Assembly (NCBI GenBank): GCA_023253615.1
Contig: JALRFZ010000324.1
Location: 1-8,077, forward strand
Direction: 5' to 3'
Origin: Verrucomicrobiales bacterium
Lineage (GTDB): Bacteria > Verrucomicrobiota > Verrucomicrobiia > Verrucomicrobiales > DEV007
DNA length: 8,077 bases
The notes beneath the pieces are model-generated. The model did not search any database. It saw nothing but the letters and a program-made list of their open reading frames with translations, and was not told where the DNA came from. Made by a program: the position numbers and the translations under genes. This document shows, in pieces, positions 1 through 5,725 of the stretch; the stretch's first letter is position 1, and every line of letters begins with the position of its first letter.

Positions 1-1354
1 ACATGAGGGCGCAGATCACCACGACCGTGGCGAAGCCGTAGTGGGAGAAGTCCGTGAGGTTGAATCCCGCGGTGCGCGCCGTCACGGAATTGAAGACCGC
101 CTCCCACGCCCGCTCTCCCGACCAGGCCCAGCCCTCGGTGAGGAAAAACGCCGCCGCTCCCGCCACGAGAAGCCAGAAAGTGGCGAGCAGGACGAGGCGC
201 ACATGCAGCCGCACCCGGTAGCGGAGGCTCCAGCGGGCGACGCGGCGCGAGCGAGGCAGCAGCTTTTTGAGCACCGTGATCGCTCCGTGCAGGAAGAGTC
301 GCGGCAGGTCGTTGATCACCGCGAAGCCGATCCCGCCGAGGATGATCAGGGTCATGATGACGACCTGGCCCGGCCGGTTCCCCACCGTCGCCGGATCCGC
401 GAGCCCGGAGGAAAAGGTCGAGAAACCGGCGTTGCAATAGGCCGAGACCGAATGAAAGACCGCATCCCAGAGCAGCCGCCCTTCGCGCGGCGGCTCCGCC
501 GACCAGGACCAATAAAGGAGAAAGGCACCCGCGGCCTCGATCAGCAGGGTGATCAGCACCACCTTTCCGACCAGTGCTCCCATCGCACCGAGATTGTCAT
601 CGCTGAAGAGCTCGGAGAGACGCGCCCGGTCGCGGAGCGAGATTCCCTGCCCCACGACGAGAGCCATGAAATACGTCAGCGTCATGATCCCGAGCCCGCC
701 GGCCTGAATCAGCAAGAGCAGGATCATCTGGCCCTGGGCGGTGAAGGCATGCTCCGTGTCGACGACCGCCAGACCGGTGACACAGACCGCACTGGTGCTC
801 GTGAAAAACGCGTCGATCCATGAGATGCCTCCCTTGGTCGCATTCGGTGTTTTCAACATCAGCGCCCCGCCCGCGATGGCGAGGGCGAAGGTCGCGACAA
901 AGAGCGTCCCGGGCCTGACATGTTGCAAAAACCTCGCCCGTGTCAGCCGCAAGAGGCGCAATCCCACCGGCAGGATCAGGGTGAGCTGCACCACCACCAG
1001 CGCCAGCAAGGCCGCGGTCCGGGGCTCGAAGAGATCCCCGAGCCAATCCCGCAGCGGCCGCTCCAGCCCGAAACGTCCCGCCGCGAGCAGGAGCAGGGCC
1101 GTGAGGATCACCGCCTTTTTCACCTTGGAGAGACGCTGTTCGCGGGCCGCCAAACCCGCCTCGGCCACCAGGGCCGACATCACGAGCCCCCAGGTCGTCC
1201 ACTCGAACCAGACCGTGTCGGCCAAGGAGATCTGCCAGCCCAGCTCCCACACGAGCAGGACGAATGCCACCAGGCCAGTGAAGGCCTGAATGACGAGCAG
1301 ACCCGTCACGAGGACAGGTCGGCCAGCCACCGATGGGGGAGAGACCGAAGTCAT
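1..1354 (-). CDS. trkH: TrkH/KtrB-family potassium uptake protein, membrane subunit (C-terminus off the window)
   Basis: Ion-conducting subunit of a Trk/Ktr potassium uptake system in the inner membrane. It normally works with a cytoplasmic NAD/ATP-binding TrkA/KtrA regulator, which is not seen here. The frame is open for 451 codons from ATG 1354 to the left edge, with no stop. Three of the four selectivity-filter loops are visible: SAVCVTGL (188-195, filter Gly194), SAYCNAGF (304-311, Gly310) and TARTAGFN (425-432, Gly430). The fourth would lie beyond the window. Hydrophobic helices fill the rest, with a GGLGIMTLTYF segment at 219-229 typical of the family. Residues 1-135 hold extra predicted helices (about 15-37, 48-66, 80-92, 112-134) before the first M1-P-M2 repeat, longer than the E. 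coli-type N-terminus. A GAGGA directly abuts the ATG, too close for an ideal ribosome site. It lies 72 bases downstream of the SH3-like gene on the same strand and may be cotranscribed with it. Confidence 0.95.
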   Translation of the reverse strand, partial: MTSVSPPSVAGRPVLVTGLLVIQAFTGLVAFVLLVWELGWQISLADTVWFEWTTWGLVMSALVAEAGLAAREQRLSKVKKAVILTALLLLAAGRFGLERPLRDWLGDLFEPRTAALLALVVVQLTLILPVGLRLLRLTRARFLQHVRPGTLFVATFALAIAGGALMLKTPNATKGGISWIDAFFTSTSAVCVTGLAVVDTEHAFTAQGQMILLLLIQAGGLGIMTLTYFMALVVGQGISLRDRARLSELFSDDNLGAMGALVGKVVLITLLIEAAGAFLLYWSWSAEPPREGRLLWDAVFHSVSAYCNAGFSTFSSGLADPATVGNRPGQVVIMTLIILGGIGFAVINDLPRLFLHGAITVLKKLLPRSRRVARWSLRYRVRLHVRLVLLATFWLLVAGAAAFFLTEGWAWSGERAWEAVFNSVTARTAGFNLTDFSHYGFATVVVICALM

Positions 1355-1426
1355 TCCTCGAGAAGAACAGGGAGCCTTAGCCCCGCTTCGCCCGCCCCGC
1401 AAGCCCTCGTTCCGATCCGGAAAACC

Positions 1427-2527
1427 TCAGCGGCTCAACGCGCTCGCCGCGACCGTACCCTCGCGCCCATCGGCGAGCCGGACCCGGGCCATGCTGCCGC
1501 TGCGCTCCAGCACCGAAACGGACGAGCCCTCGTAGAGCTTCACCAGCACGCCCGCCACCGTCGCCTGCGTCGTCTCGAGGACCGTGGCGTTCGTGCGCGC
1601 CGCATTGCCTCCGGACCGGCGGACAAAGATCGACGACTCCCCTTCTGCCGGCGCCGACGAGGTCGGAGTCTGCGGCATGGGGGTCGGCGGAGCCGAAAAC
1701 GACGGTGGTGAAGGGATCCCCACCGGATCGGCGGGCGGGGGCGTGACATTCGTCCCCGGCACCAGAGGGGCGGCGGGCGAGGCGGGAGCAGACAGGGTCG
1801 GATCCGGCAGGGAAGAGGGTTCGGTCGACTTCGGTTTTCCAAAGAGCTTCCCGAAGAGCGAGGGTTTCTCCGGCTCCGTCCCGCCTCCCGTCGCCGCCGC
1901 GATCGCATCATTCGCCCCGGCATCCGTGGGTGCGGGCGGCGCGGACGGAGCCGGGGCCGCCCCGACGTTCACCGCCGTGGGTTCCGGATACGACGCGGCC
2001 GGAGGCACCGGGACCGCATCGGGATCGGGCAACAACTCCCCGCTGACCCCGGTTTTTTTCTTCGATTGGAAAAGAGCGAAGAGTCCCGGTTTTTTTTCCG
2101 GCAATTCGGGGGAAGCGCTTCGTGCCGTTTCCGGAGCCGGGGGCGTGCTGTTGCCGCGCCCCGCCGCCCCCGTCTCGAAGGCCGGCACATGGTTGTTGCT
2201 GCGGTTGGCCGCAGCGGTCGTTCCCGGTCCCTCGGGCGAGCGCGTCATCGGCGGACGGTGTAGCTGCAGGTATTGCTCGGCCGAGGTGATCACGGGCGGT
2301 TTCTGCGAATAGGACGCCATGGCTTCCATGAGAGCCTTCTTCTGGCGGGCGGCGAGGGCCGCGCGATCGAGCTCCGCATCCTGTTGCGACTGGGTCCACG
2401 CCACGTTCCCCTGCACCCCCGGACCCGAGCCGCCCTGCACGATCGTGGGGGCGAGCCCGCCATCCTGTCCATTGCCAAGGGTGGCGAGAAGTGATACTGC
2501 CAGATACGCAAGGGGTCGTGCCTTCAT
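1427..2527 (-). CDS. Exported proline/alanine-rich protein with C-terminal SH3-like domain
   Basis: Function unknown; 366 aa from ATG 2527. The open frame extends upstream, but this start gives a good signal peptide (MKAR, then hydrophobic LAYLAVSLLATLG, likely cleavage near residue 20) and avoids overlap with the divergent dipeptidase. After a Gln/Ala-rich helical stretch (about 40-75) comes a long low-complexity Pro/Ala/Ser region (about 95-300), probably disordered. It contains a duplicated motif: PEKKPGLFALFQSKK (143-157) followed by LPDPD (166-170), and PEKPSLFGKLFGKPK (219-233) followed by LPDP (240-243). Residues 322-366 resemble a bacterial SH3 (SH3_3-like) domain, with VKLYEGSSVSVLER, MARVRLADGREGTV and ASALS as successive strands. 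Such domains often bind cell-wall or protein ligands in the periplasm. A wall- or envelope-associated role is an inference. Its DNA contains A7 and A8 runs on the coding strand. No Shine-Dalgarno is seen. It precedes the potassium transporter gene by 72 bases. Confidence 0.85.
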   Translation of the reverse strand: MKARPLAYLAVSLLATLGNGQDGGLAPTIVQGGSGPGVQGNVAWTQSQQDAELDRAALAARQKKALMEAMASYSQKPPVITSAEQYLQLHRPPMTRSPEGPGTTAAANRSNNHVPAFETGAAGRGNSTPPAPETARSASPELPEKKPGLFALFQSKKKTGVSGELLPDPDAVPVPPAASYPEPTAVNVGAAPAPSAPPAPTDAGANDAIAAATGGGTEPEKPSLFGKLFGKPKSTEPSSLPDPTLSAPASPAAPLVPGTNVTPPPADPVGIPSPPSFSAPPTPMPQTPTSSAPAEGESSIFVRRSGGNAARTNATVLETTQATVAGVLVKLYEGSSVSVLERSGSMARVRLADGREGTVAASALSR

Positions 2528-2591
2528 GCCACAAAACGAGGTTCGACCGCAGTTTGACTCCCTTTTCACCCGATTTCCAGCCCCCATCACC

Positions 2592-3671
2592 ATGAATTTG
2601 ATCTTCGACGTCCACCTCGATCTCAGCCTCAACGCCCTGGAATGGAACCGCGATCTGACGCTGCCGATCGAACAGATCCGCGCCCTCGAAGCCGGCAAGA
2701 CGGATATGAAGGGCCGTGCCCTCAACACCGTCTGCCTCGATGAAATGCGCAAGGGCGGCATCGGCCTCTGCGTCGCCACCCAGATCGGCGGCTGCATGAA
2801 ACCCCGCGGTCCTGTCGCCTGCTGGGAATCGCCCGCACAGGCCTGGGGCATGACGCAAGGGCAACGTCACTACTACGAAGCACTCTGCGACCTTGGCGAG
2901 ATGGTGCAGATCCGCAATCTCGGGCAGCTCGACGCCCACCTCGCCCTCTGGGCCGATCCCGTCGCCGCCGCCGCCGCGAAGGCCCCGATCGGCTACGTCC
3001 TTTCCTTGGAAGGTGCCGATTCCATGGTGACGGTCGATTATCTGGAGACTGCCTGGGAGTACGGACTCCGCGCGATCGGCCCCGCCCATTATGGCGCCGG
3101 ACGCTACGCCATGGGCCACGATCAGGTCGGCGGTCTGCGGCCCGGAGGAGCCGATCTGATCAAGAAGATGGACGAACTCGGCATCATCCTCGACGTGACC
3201 CACCTCAGCGACGACTGCTTTTTCGAGGCCCTCGACATTTACCAGGGCACGGTCTGGTCGAGCCACTCGAACTGCCGCGCCATCGTCGATGATCCGCGCC
3301 AATTCAGCGACGAGCAGATCAAACTCCTCATCGAACGCGGTGCCGTCCTCGGCTCGGTCTACGACACGTGGATGATGATCCCGGGCTGGGTCCGCGGCAA
3401 GACGACACCGCAGGAAACGGGTGTCTCCATCGCCCACATCGGCGACCACATCGATCACATCTGCCAGCTCGCGGGCAACGCGAACCACGTCGGCATCGGC
3501 AGCGATCTCGACGGCGGCTTCGGCAAGGAGCAGAGCCCCGTCGATCTCGAGACCATCGCCGATCTCCAGAAGCTGGAGGACATCCTCAAAAGCCGCGGCT
3601 ATTCCGATGAAGACGTGAAGGCGATCTTCAGCGGCAATTTCCTCCGTCTGCTGCGCGAAGCGTGGGCTTGA
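2592..3671 (+). CDS. M19-family (renal dipeptidase-type) zinc dipeptidase
   Basis: Binuclear-zinc metallopeptidase of family M19, which hydrolyses dipeptides, often with tolerance for a D-residue at the C-terminal position; the substrate here is unknown. It is 359 aa, a usual family length. The expected metal ligands are all present: HxD near the N-terminus (His8, Asp10 in DVHLD), bridging Glu140 in SLEGAD, His204 in DVTHLSD, His225 in SSHSNCRA, and active-site Asp305 in GIGSDLDGG. The C-terminal SGNFLRLL (347-354) matches the family ending. The ATG at 2592 is chosen because the HxD ligand pair lies right behind it. The frame is open upstream to 2319, but that part would overlap the divergent gene and is not protein-like. 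No signal peptide is seen, so the enzyme is probably cytoplasmic. No Shine-Dalgarno is visible. It is divergent from the SH3-like gene, with 64 bases between the two starts. Confidence 0.95.
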   Translation: MNLIFDVHLDLSLNALEWNRDLTLPIEQIRALEAGKTDMKGRALNTVCLDEMRKGGIGLCVATQIGGCMKPRGPVACWESPAQAWGMTQGQRHYYEALCDLGEMVQIRNLGQLDAHLALWADPVAAAAAKAPIGYVLSLEGADSMVTVDYLETAWEYGLRAIGPAHYGAGRYAMGHDQVGGLRPGGADLIKKMDELGIILDVTHLSDDCFFEALDIYQGTVWSSHSNCRAIVDDPRQFSDEQIKLLIERGAVLGSVYDTWMMIPGWVRGKTTPQETGVSIAHIGDHIDHICQLAGNANHVGIGSDLDGGFGKEQSPVDLETIADLQKLEDILKSRGYSDEDVKAIFSGNFLRLLREAWA

Positions 3672-3696
3672 AGGGCGAGCGGCGCGATCACCGCCA

Positions 3697-3718
3697 TCGG
3701 TTGAGGCATGGGAACCGA
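3697..3718 (+). terminator. Possible weak hairpin after the dipeptidase gene
   Basis: TCGGTT (3697-3702) and AACCGA (3713-3718) form a 6-bp inverted repeat with a 10-base loop, 26 bases past the dipeptidase stop. An overlapping alternative pairing is AACC-GA-GGTT (3713-3722). No T-run follows, so intrinsic termination is doubtful. Confidence 0.25.
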
Positions 3719-3732
3719 GGTTGGGAGAAGGC

Positions 3733-3761
3733 TTGACATCATGATGCGCTCAAAGTATGCG
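3733..3761 (+). promoter_or_regulatory. Sigma-70-like promoter of vapBC, possibly leaderless
   Basis: A perfect -35 hexamer TTGACA (3733-3738) is followed by a 17-base spacer and a -10-like TATGCG (3756-3761, only 3 of 6 consensus bases). Transcription from such a promoter would begin 6-8 bases later, at about 3768-3770, which coincides with the vapB ATG (3769). The message may therefore lack a 5' leader. This fits the absence of any Shine-Dalgarno sequence. The promoter lies among short repeats that could be the autoregulatory operator. Confidence 0.55.
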
Positions 3762-3772
3762 TTGATGCATGA
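3739..3772 (+). repeat. Direct and inverted repeats over the vapBC promoter, candidate VapB operator
   Basis: TGATGC occurs at 3742-3747 and 3763-3768, exactly 21 bases (two helical turns) apart. ATGCG recurs at 3744-3748 and 3757-3761. The segment is bounded by an inverted repeat, TCATG (3739-3743) and CATGA (3768-3772). Ribbon-helix-helix antitoxins normally bind paired short repeats on one DNA face and repress their own operon, so this is a reasonable operator candidate. That role is inferred from position and spacing only. Confidence 0.35.
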
Positions 3773-4011
3773 GGACGACCGTTTCCATCGAGGATTCCCT
3801 GTTGGAGCAGGCTCGCGAGCTATCGCGTCAGCGCTCATGCACCTTGGGCGAGGTGTTTGATGAGGCCCTGCGGCTGAGGTTCGCCGCCGCCCGGAAGGGA
3901 TCCTCTCCGGAATCGATTCGACCTCTGAAGACCTTTCGAGGCGACGGTCTACGGGATGGAGTCGATCTGGATTCCTCATCGTCCCTGCAGGAAACCATGG
4001 ACGGGCGATGA
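3769..4011 (+). CDS. vapB: VapB-type antitoxin, ribbon-helix-helix (DUF2191-like)
   Basis: Antitoxin of a type II toxin-antitoxin pair: it should bind and inhibit the VapC nuclease through its C-terminal part and repress its own promoter through its N-terminal part. The 80-aa product begins MRTTVSIEDSLLEQARELSR, a typical ribbon-helix-helix strand (about 2-7) and first helix (about 9-20). A second helix follows (about 25-38, LGEVFDEALRLRFA). The C-terminal half is short, charged and probably unfolded until toxin is bound. Its TGA overlaps the vapC ATG (ATGA at 4008-4011), the usual translational coupling that keeps antitoxin ahead of toxin. Codon use is more relaxed at third positions than in the neighbouring housekeeping genes (GTT, CTA, TTG and TCA appear freely), which would fit acquisition by transfer. 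Confidence 0.9.
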   Translation: MRTTVSIEDSLLEQARELSRQRSCTLGEVFDEALRLRFAAARKGSSPESIRPLKTFRGDGLRDGVDLDSSSSLQETMDGR

Positions 4012-4436
4012 TCCTCCTCGATGTCAACATCCTCGTATATGCCCATCGCGAAGACGCCGCACGGCACGCCGATTACAAGGCCTGGCTGGAATCGGCTCTG
4101 CATCGGGCTCCAGGAGTCGGTGTCTCCGATCTGGCTTTGAGCGGATTCATCAGGGTAGTCACACACCCGAAAGTGTTCCGTATACCGACACCCTTGGGAG
4201 AGGCTTTGGATTTCGTCGAAGACTTTCGATCGCGGGACGAGACGAGCGTAATCGCTCCCGGGCCGAGACATTGGAACGTTTTCCACGATCTCTGCGGTAG
4301 AGCGGACGCTCGCGGCAACCTCGTGCCGGATGCCTTCCATGCGGCACTTGCCATCGAGACGGGATGTGAATGGATCACCGCCGATCGCGGATTTTCCAGA
4401 TTCCCCGGCCTGAAATGGCGTCACCCCTTGGATTGA
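4008..4436 (+). CDS. vapC: VapC-type PIN-domain ribonuclease toxin
   Basis: Toxin of the VapBC pair: a magnesium-dependent PIN-domain endoribonuclease, of a family whose members cut tRNA or rRNA and stop translation. The 142-aa product is full length. It shows MILLDVNILVYAHRED at the N-terminus (catalytic Asp5), VSDLALSGFIRVVTHP in the middle (39-54, with Asp41 near the position where many PIN proteins carry Glu), NLVPDAFHAALAIE (104-117, Asp108) and TADRGFSRF (125-132, Asp126). It ends with FPGLKWRHPL, the typical tail of the TIGR00028-type PIN toxins. All acidic metal ligands appear intact, so it should be active. The target RNA cannot be told from sequence. The gene overlaps vapB by 4 bases and faces the RNA methyltransferase gene convergently with a 97-base gap. 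Confidence 0.94.
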   Translation: MILLDVNILVYAHREDAARHADYKAWLESALHRAPGVGVSDLALSGFIRVVTHPKVFRIPTPLGEALDFVEDFRSRDETSVIAPGPRHWNVFHDLCGRADARGNLVPDAFHAALAIETGCEWITADRGFSRFPGLKWRHPLD

Positions 4437-4481
4437 TCTCTTCCGTTCCCTTCTTCATCCGCTGACATTCATAGGGTCATG

Positions 4482-4530
4482 CCTTGAATCGCAAGGATAT
4501 CCCTAACCTAGATGACCCCGCGGATAGGGA
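4482..4530. terminator. Inverted repeats in the vapC / RNA methyltransferase convergent gap
   Basis: Two short inverted repeats lie where the two convergent genes end. CCTTG-AATCG-CAAGG (4482-4496) is a 5-bp stem. TCCCTA (4500-4505) with TAGGGA (4525-4530) is a 6-bp stem around a 19-base loop. An 8-base palindrome GGATATCC (4495-4502) lies between them. No T-run follows on either strand, so their action as a bidirectional terminator is only a positional guess. Confidence 0.25.
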
Positions 4531-4533
4531 GAA

Positions 4534-5280
4534 TCATCCCACTCTCCCAAACCACTCCCACATCAGGATCGCGCCGGTGACGGCAATATTGTGGGAATCG
4601 TCCGCCTCCCGTTTCGGGAGATGGACGAGTTCCGCGCACTGCCTGTCGATTTCAGGCGGCAGCCCGGAGGGGTCCGATCCGATGACGATCGCGGTTTTCC
4701 GGGCGGCGCGGACGTCACCGAGCGGGCGGCTGGAGGGTCCCTCGCCGGTGCCCAACAGGACAAAACCCGCCTCGCTCAGGCGCTCGAGGGTGTGCCCGAG
4801 GGATGCGACCTCGAAGACGGGCATTTGGAAGACCGCCCCGGCCGATCCCCGGATGCTTTTCCGCGAATAGACATCGACGCCCCGGCCTTTTTCCATCACG
4901 ATCCCATCGATACCGAAGGCGCGGGCGCTGCGGAGGAGCGTTCCAAGATTCCCCGCATCAGCGAAATCCACCGGCACGAGAAGGCGGCTGGCACGGGCCA
5001 AAAACGCCTCGTCGGGAACAGAAGGTTCCGGGCGACGGGCCGTGGCGCAGGCACCGCGATGAAACCGATAAGCGGGATCCGGGCGCAGATCCGGACCCGC
5101 CACTTCGCGGCAGACGACACCCCGCGCGTGGCAGAGAGAGACCAGGTCCGGATGAAGGCCCGCTTGCAGGACCACCTCGAGCGGTTCGAGAGAAGATCCC
5201 TGCAGGAGGCGGGCGACCGACAGGCGGCCCTCGACGAGGATTTCACGGGGACCCGGACCGGTTTTGTCCCGGAGATTCAT
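4534..5280 (-). CDS. TrmH/SpoU-family RNA 2'-O-methyltransferase
   Basis: Transfers a methyl group from S-adenosylmethionine to the 2'-OH of a tRNA or rRNA ribose; cytoplasmic, expected to be a knotted SPOUT-fold homodimer. The 248-aa product has an N-terminal substrate-binding region (about 12-75, starting REILVEGRLSVARLLQ) and a C-terminal SpoU domain (about 98-248). Motif 1 is DAGNLGTLLRSARAFG (108-123), holding Asn111 and the catalytic-type Arg117. Motif 2 is VIGSDPSGLP (199-208), with Asp203 where Glu is usual. Motif 3 is SHNIAVTGAI (229-238), in place of the common S-L-N-V/I. The exact nucleotide target cannot be assigned; RlmB-like or TrmH-like enzymes share this layout. ATG 5280 is chosen as the first start after the upstream gene; the open frame further upstream only overlaps that gene. 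It is last in the five-gene minus-strand cluster, 23 bases after the membrane-protein gene. Confidence 0.92.
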   Translation of the reverse strand: MNLRDKTGPGPREILVEGRLSVARLLQGSSLEPLEVVLQAGLHPDLVSLCHARGVVCREVAGPDLRPDPAYRFHRGACATARRPEPSVPDEAFLARASRLLVPVDFADAGNLGTLLRSARAFGIDGIVMEKGRGVDVYSRKSIRGSAGAVFQMPVFEVASLGHTLERLSEAGFVLLGTGEGPSSRPLGDVRAARKTAIVIGSDPSGLPPEIDRQCAELVHLPKREADDSHNIAVTGAILMWEWFGRVG

Positions 5281-5287
5281 CGCCCCG

Positions 5288-5301
5288 GCCCGTAAACGGG
5301 C
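5288..5301 (-). other. Perfect 6-bp hairpin in the gap before the methyltransferase start
   Basis: GCCCGT (5288-5293) and ACGGGC (5296-5301) form a perfect GC-rich inverted repeat around two bases. It sits within the 23-base gap between the membrane-protein stop (5304) and the methyltransferase ATG (5280). There is no T-run, so termination is unlikely. It could influence translation initiation or RNA processing, or be a chance result of GC-rich sequence. Confidence 0.35.
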
Positions 5302-5303
5302 TC

Positions 5304-5654
5304 TCAGTGGGAGTGGGCTTCGCCCTTCTCCCGTCCGAGCAGGCTGATGACACCAAGGACGATCAACGTACCCGCGCCGAGGAGACGCAAGGCGGCCCCG
5401 AGGAAGCCCGAACCCATCGCCTCGATGCCGTAGAAGGCAATCCCGGCACCGATGAGAATGGTGAAGACGGGACCGGCGAAGTTGATGGTCTTGTCCGAAA
5501 CCGGCAGGCATCCCATGATCGTGAACATCACGATGAAGCCCGCGAGATACAGCCAAACGGGCGTCCAATAGCCGGCACCGGCACCGACGCAGACTTCGCA
5601 GAGAAGCCAGGAGAGACCACAAAGAAAAAGAAAGCCGTGGGAGAGGGAGTTCAT
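5304..5654 (-). CDS. Small four-helix integral membrane protein of unknown function
   Basis: I do not recognise this family. From ATG 5654 the product is 116 aa and almost wholly hydrophobic, with about four predicted membrane helices (near 5-25, 32-51, 58-78 and 84-107). A short polar loop lies between helices 2 and 3 (PVSDKTIN, 51-58), and a charged tail ends in GREKGEAHSH. Three cysteines lie in the first helix region (Cys12, 19, 22) and one at Cys49. The tail histidines and these cysteines could bind metal, but no known motif supports that. The same frame is open back to a GTG at 5729 that overlaps the accA stop (GTGA). That start would add 25 mostly polar residues, so the ATG giving an immediate hydrophobic helix is preferred. 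It lies between accA (71 bases away) and the RNA methyltransferase (23 bases) in the same cluster. Confidence 0.75.
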   Translation of the reverse strand: MNSLSHGFLFLCGLSWLLCEVCVGAGAGYWTPVWLYLAGFIVMFTIMGCLPVSDKTINFAGPVFTILIGAGIAFYGIEAMGSGFLGAALRLLGAGTLIVLGVISLLGREKGEAHSH

Positions 5655-5725
5655 CGCGGGGAAAATGATTCGGATTGTCGGAGATTCAAGCGGGGATTGC
5701 CCGTTTCGCGGGGAAATACGCCGGA

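Noticed and set aside
1410..1422. TTCCG-ATC-CGGAA inverted repeat between the SH3-like gene and the potassium transporter
   Set aside because: The stem is only five base pairs and no T-run follows in the direction of transcription; it is too weak to call a terminator.
41..1711. Several plus-strand open frames over the left 1.7 kb
   Set aside because: They run antisense to the potassium transporter and SH3-like genes, and their Arg/Pro/His-rich translations are typical of GC-rich shadow frames.
2554..2580. TTGACT as -35 element of a dipeptidase promoter
   Set aside because: No acceptable -10 hexamer lies 16-18 bases downstream; the sequence there is CCAGCC-like.
2319..2591. N-terminal extension of the dipeptidase to an ATG at 2319
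   Set aside because: It would overlap the SH3-like gene by over 200 bases, and the metal-binding HxD belongs within the first residues, as given by ATG 2592.
2528..2851. Upstream extension of the SH3-like gene to 2851
   Set aside because: It would overlap the dipeptidase coding sequence and place the signal peptide 108 residues inside the protein.
1908..3488. 526-codon minus-strand open frame across the dipeptidase gene
   Set aside because: It lies antisense to the M19 dipeptidase, whose metal ligands and length are intact. The frame is a by-product of strong G/C third-position bias, and its translation shows no family motif.
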